A stretch of 6,240 bases of DNA from CAZAGD01 sp049699975 (GTDB lineage: Bacteria > Desulfobacterota > SM23-61), in contig JBNAWB010000205.1 of the NCBI GenBank assembly GCA_049699975.1, forward strand, positions 1 to 6,240. Direction: 5' to 3'. Made by a program: the position numbers and the translations under genes. The notes beneath the pieces are model-generated. The model saw only the letters and a list, made by a program, of their open reading frames with translations, was not told where the DNA came from and did not search any database. Numbering within the stretch: the stretch's first letter is position 1; every line of letters starts with the position of its first letter. This document shows, in pieces, positions 5,017-6,240 of the stretch.

Positions 5017-5835
5017 TTATTTTCTTTCCGCAGCCCGCTGCAGCAAATCTTCGATAGTCATGGGCAGAAGAGGCAGAGGATCAATGGGCCTTCCATCATG
5101 ACGGAGCTCAAAATGGAGATGGGGGCCTGTAGATTTTCCGGTGCTGCCCACTCCACCAATAGCCTGTCCTTGTCGGACTGCTTCTCCTTCACGGGCGATA
5201 ATAATATTTAAATGACCATAAATAGTCAAAAAGCCGAGATCGTGACGCAAGACGACTACATTGCCATATCCTTTAGATGAATGGCGAGCCAAAATAACTT
5301 CTCCATCCATGGCCGCTTTAACTTCTTGATAAGAAGGAGAAGCAATGTCGATTCCATTATGAAATTTTTTGCCCCGCGGACCAAAGGGTGAATTAATCTT
5401 CCCCTGAATGGGCCAAATTATATCAAGCTCTTTTCCGTGCCAGGGAGGCTTTTCTTTTTCTATTTTATTTGGCGGAAGAGAGGCTTCTTCGCTTTCCAAA
5501 GAAAGTTCGAGTTCTTTTTTTTGCCCTGGGGATAAGGGCCTGGATGGTTCAACAGGTAAAATAATCTTGGCGCCCGGAATAAATAATTTTTGTCCTTCTT
5601 TTATATCCGAGGGAGAAAGAAGGTGATTGGCCTGCATAATCTTAGCGATGGGAACTTTATAGGCTATGCTGAGGCGATAAAGCGTTACGCCTTTAGTTAC
5701 CACATGATAAACACCCTTTTTCTGGGCGAAGGCCGGAAAGTGGGAGCCAAAAAATAAAATCAGGACAAGAAGAATTATCTTCTTTAAAATTGCATTATTT
5801 TTAGGGCGCTTTTTCTTTTTCCTTATAGCTTCCAT
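5017..5835 (-). CDS. secreted LysM + M23 zinc metallopeptidase (NlpD/EnvC-type murein hydrolase)
   Basis: A 272-residue envelope protein. A basic N-terminus (RKKKKRPKNN) leads into a hydrophobic signal segment (about 18-37) ending in AFAQ. There is no lipobox cysteine, so it is probably released or anchored uncleaved. A LysM peptidoglycan-binding module covers about 42-88 (YHVVTKGVTLYRLSIAYKV to GQKLFIPG). A charged linker follows, then an M23 domain from about 140 to 255. Zinc and catalytic residues are all present: His159 and Asp163 (FHNGID), His208 (YGHL), His239 and His241 (GPHLHFE). It should therefore be an active endopeptidase on cross-links of peptidoglycan, unlike the degenerate LytM activators of enteric bacteria. 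The ATG at 5835 has only a weak ribosome site (GCGGGA directly adjacent), but no other in-frame ATG precedes the signal segment. Confidence 0.94.
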   Translation of the reverse strand: MEAIRKKKKRPKNNAILKKIILLVLILFFGSHFPAFAQKKGVYHVVTKGVTLYRLSIAYKVPIAKIMQANHLLSPSDIKEGQKLFIPGAKIILPVEPSRPLSPGQKKELELSLESEEASLPPNKIEKEKPPWHGKELDIIWPIQGKINSPFGPRGKKFHNGIDIASPSYQEVKAAMDGEVILARHSSKGYGNVVVLRHDLGFLTIYGHLNIIIAREGEAVRQGQAIGGVGSTGKSTGPHLHFELRHDGRPIDPLPLLPMTIEDLLQRAAERK

Positions 5836-6010
5836 TCCCGCAAAATTATTTCTTTAAAAATAACAAGTTAAGGGATAAAAGGCAACAAAATTTTAAAAAT
5901 TTATGTAACCCGTAATCGAGAAAGGGGAGATCCCATGATTAGCCCATTAAATTTCTCCCTCCCTCGGTACAAGTCGATTCTGACTTTCTCTCCTGGTGGA
6001 GTTTTAGCGA

Positions 6011-6145
6011 CTCTCCCCGGGGAGACTATTTCCCACTCCCTTTTTCGTTATGGCGAGCGAGCCCGGAATTGATGCGGGGGAGCACGGGTCGATGCGACCC
6101 ACGCTCCCCCGCGATGACATTGCGCTATAGTCGCGTCGGGGAGAG
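6011..6145. repeat. outer inverted repeat CTCTCCCCG / CGGGGAGAG
   Basis: CTCTCCCCG (6011-6019) is exactly complementary to CGGGGAGAG (6137-6145), enclosing the strong hairpin at 6074-6112. The left arm overlaps a self-complementary TCTCCCCGGGGAGA (6012-6025), so it can fold on itself or with the right arm. The nested layout suggests either a structured RNA or a compound palindromic repeat. Confidence 0.5.
6074..6112. repeat. 39-base near-perfect GC-rich hairpin
   Basis: GCGGGGGAGC (6074-6083) pairs exactly with GCTCCCCCGC (6103-6112); inside, after a symmetric AC/AC mismatch, GGGTCG (6086-6091) pairs with CGACCC (6095-6100) around an ATG triloop. That is 16 base pairs, 15 of them G-C or C-G in all but a few positions. 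There is no T-run after it on either strand, so it is not a standard terminator. It looks like a REP-type or other dispersed palindrome, or the core of a structured RNA. Confidence 0.7.
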
Positions 6146-6175
6146 AAAAATAATCCTGACCATCGAACAGTTTTA

Positions 6176-6222
6176 AATTTCGCTACCAAATGTGACCGGG
6201 CGGGAGGGGGAGAGGCGAAATT
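6176..6222. repeat. inverted repeat AATTTCGC / GCGAAATT
   Basis: AATTTCGC (6176-6183) is complementary to GCGAAATT (6215-6222), separated by 31 bases that include a G-rich tract (GGGCGGGAGGGGGAGAGG). A similar AATTTC followed by TCCCTCCC lies at about 5948-5961 and is partly complementary to the G-rich right side, so the whole 5947-6222 segment has loosely mirrored ends. Confidence 0.35.
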
Positions 6223-6240
6223 AAAATCGGCGGGGATAAG

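Larger units (their letters stand above)
5836..6240. other. non-coding, GC-rich structured intergenic region
   Basis: No convincing gene in about 405 bases. The part next to the peptidase gene (5836-5910) is AT-rich and presumably holds its promoter, but only weak hexamers are visible. From about 5920 onward the sequence becomes rich in GGGGAGA/TCTCCC tracts and inverted repeats, listed separately. An open frame at 6004-6189 on the minus strand runs through the palindromes and has no family features, so I do not call it. Confidence 0.6.

Noticed and set aside
6004..6189. Minus-strand 61-codon frame
   Set aside because: It runs through the palindromic elements, lacks a ribosome site and domain features, and its composition follows the repeats.
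5836..6240. tRNA, rRNA or CRISPR array in the structured region
   Set aside because: No cloverleaf with a recognisable T-loop or anticodon arm and no regularly spaced direct repeats were seen.

Overview
The window carries a run of genes that all lie on the minus strand, so transcription runs from high to low coordinates. G+C is moderate to low in the genes and clearly higher in the last ~300 bases. Two secreted proteins with signal peptides (a LysM/M23 peptidase and an octaheme c-type cytochrome) point to a diderm bacterium with a periplasm and anaerobic or nitrogen-oxide respiration. A Desulfobacterota-like or candidate-phylum organism is possible, but the sequence does not settle it. TGA is used as a stop codon here (first hot-dog gene and alcohol dehydrogenase), so the standard bacterial code applies.

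Layout in transcription order. 6240-5836 is a non-coding, GC-rich stretch with several inverted repeats, including a 39-base near-perfect hairpin. 5835-5017 is a secreted LysM + M23 metallopeptidase, followed 16 bases later by a metallo-beta-lactamase-fold hydrolase (5000-4338). 4337-4163 is an intergenic region with a long imperfect hairpin and a near-consensus sigma-70 promoter. It drives a 74-residue two-helix membrane protein (4162-3938). 3937-3784 is a second intergenic region with inverted repeats that could fold over the next ribosome binding site. Then comes a tight cluster: two FabZ-like hot-dog dehydratase genes overlapping by ATGA (3783-3304 and 3307-2879), an octaheme hydroxylamine-oxidoreductase-family cytochrome 17 bases on (2861-1338), an 85-codon frame broken by one in-frame TGA (1312-1055), a zinc-dependent medium-chain dehydrogenase (1007-42), and possibly the first codons of another gene (34-1).

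Three points stand out. The first FabZ-like gene has no ATG, GTG or TTG in any frame near its strong Shine-Dalgarno; it appears to start at ATT (or ATA), and the nearest GTG would remove the catalytic histidine. The second FabZ-like gene lacks four residues between its catalytic His and Glu, suggesting a divided-labour heterodimer. The frame after the cytochrome reads through a single TGA: a selenocysteine candidate, a fresh pseudogene or a sequence error. No cytochrome electron partner (NapC/NrfH-type or c552-type) is visible beside the octaheme protein. The pairing of that cytochrome with a dehydratase pair and a dehydrogenase is unusual, and I cannot assign it to a known pathway.
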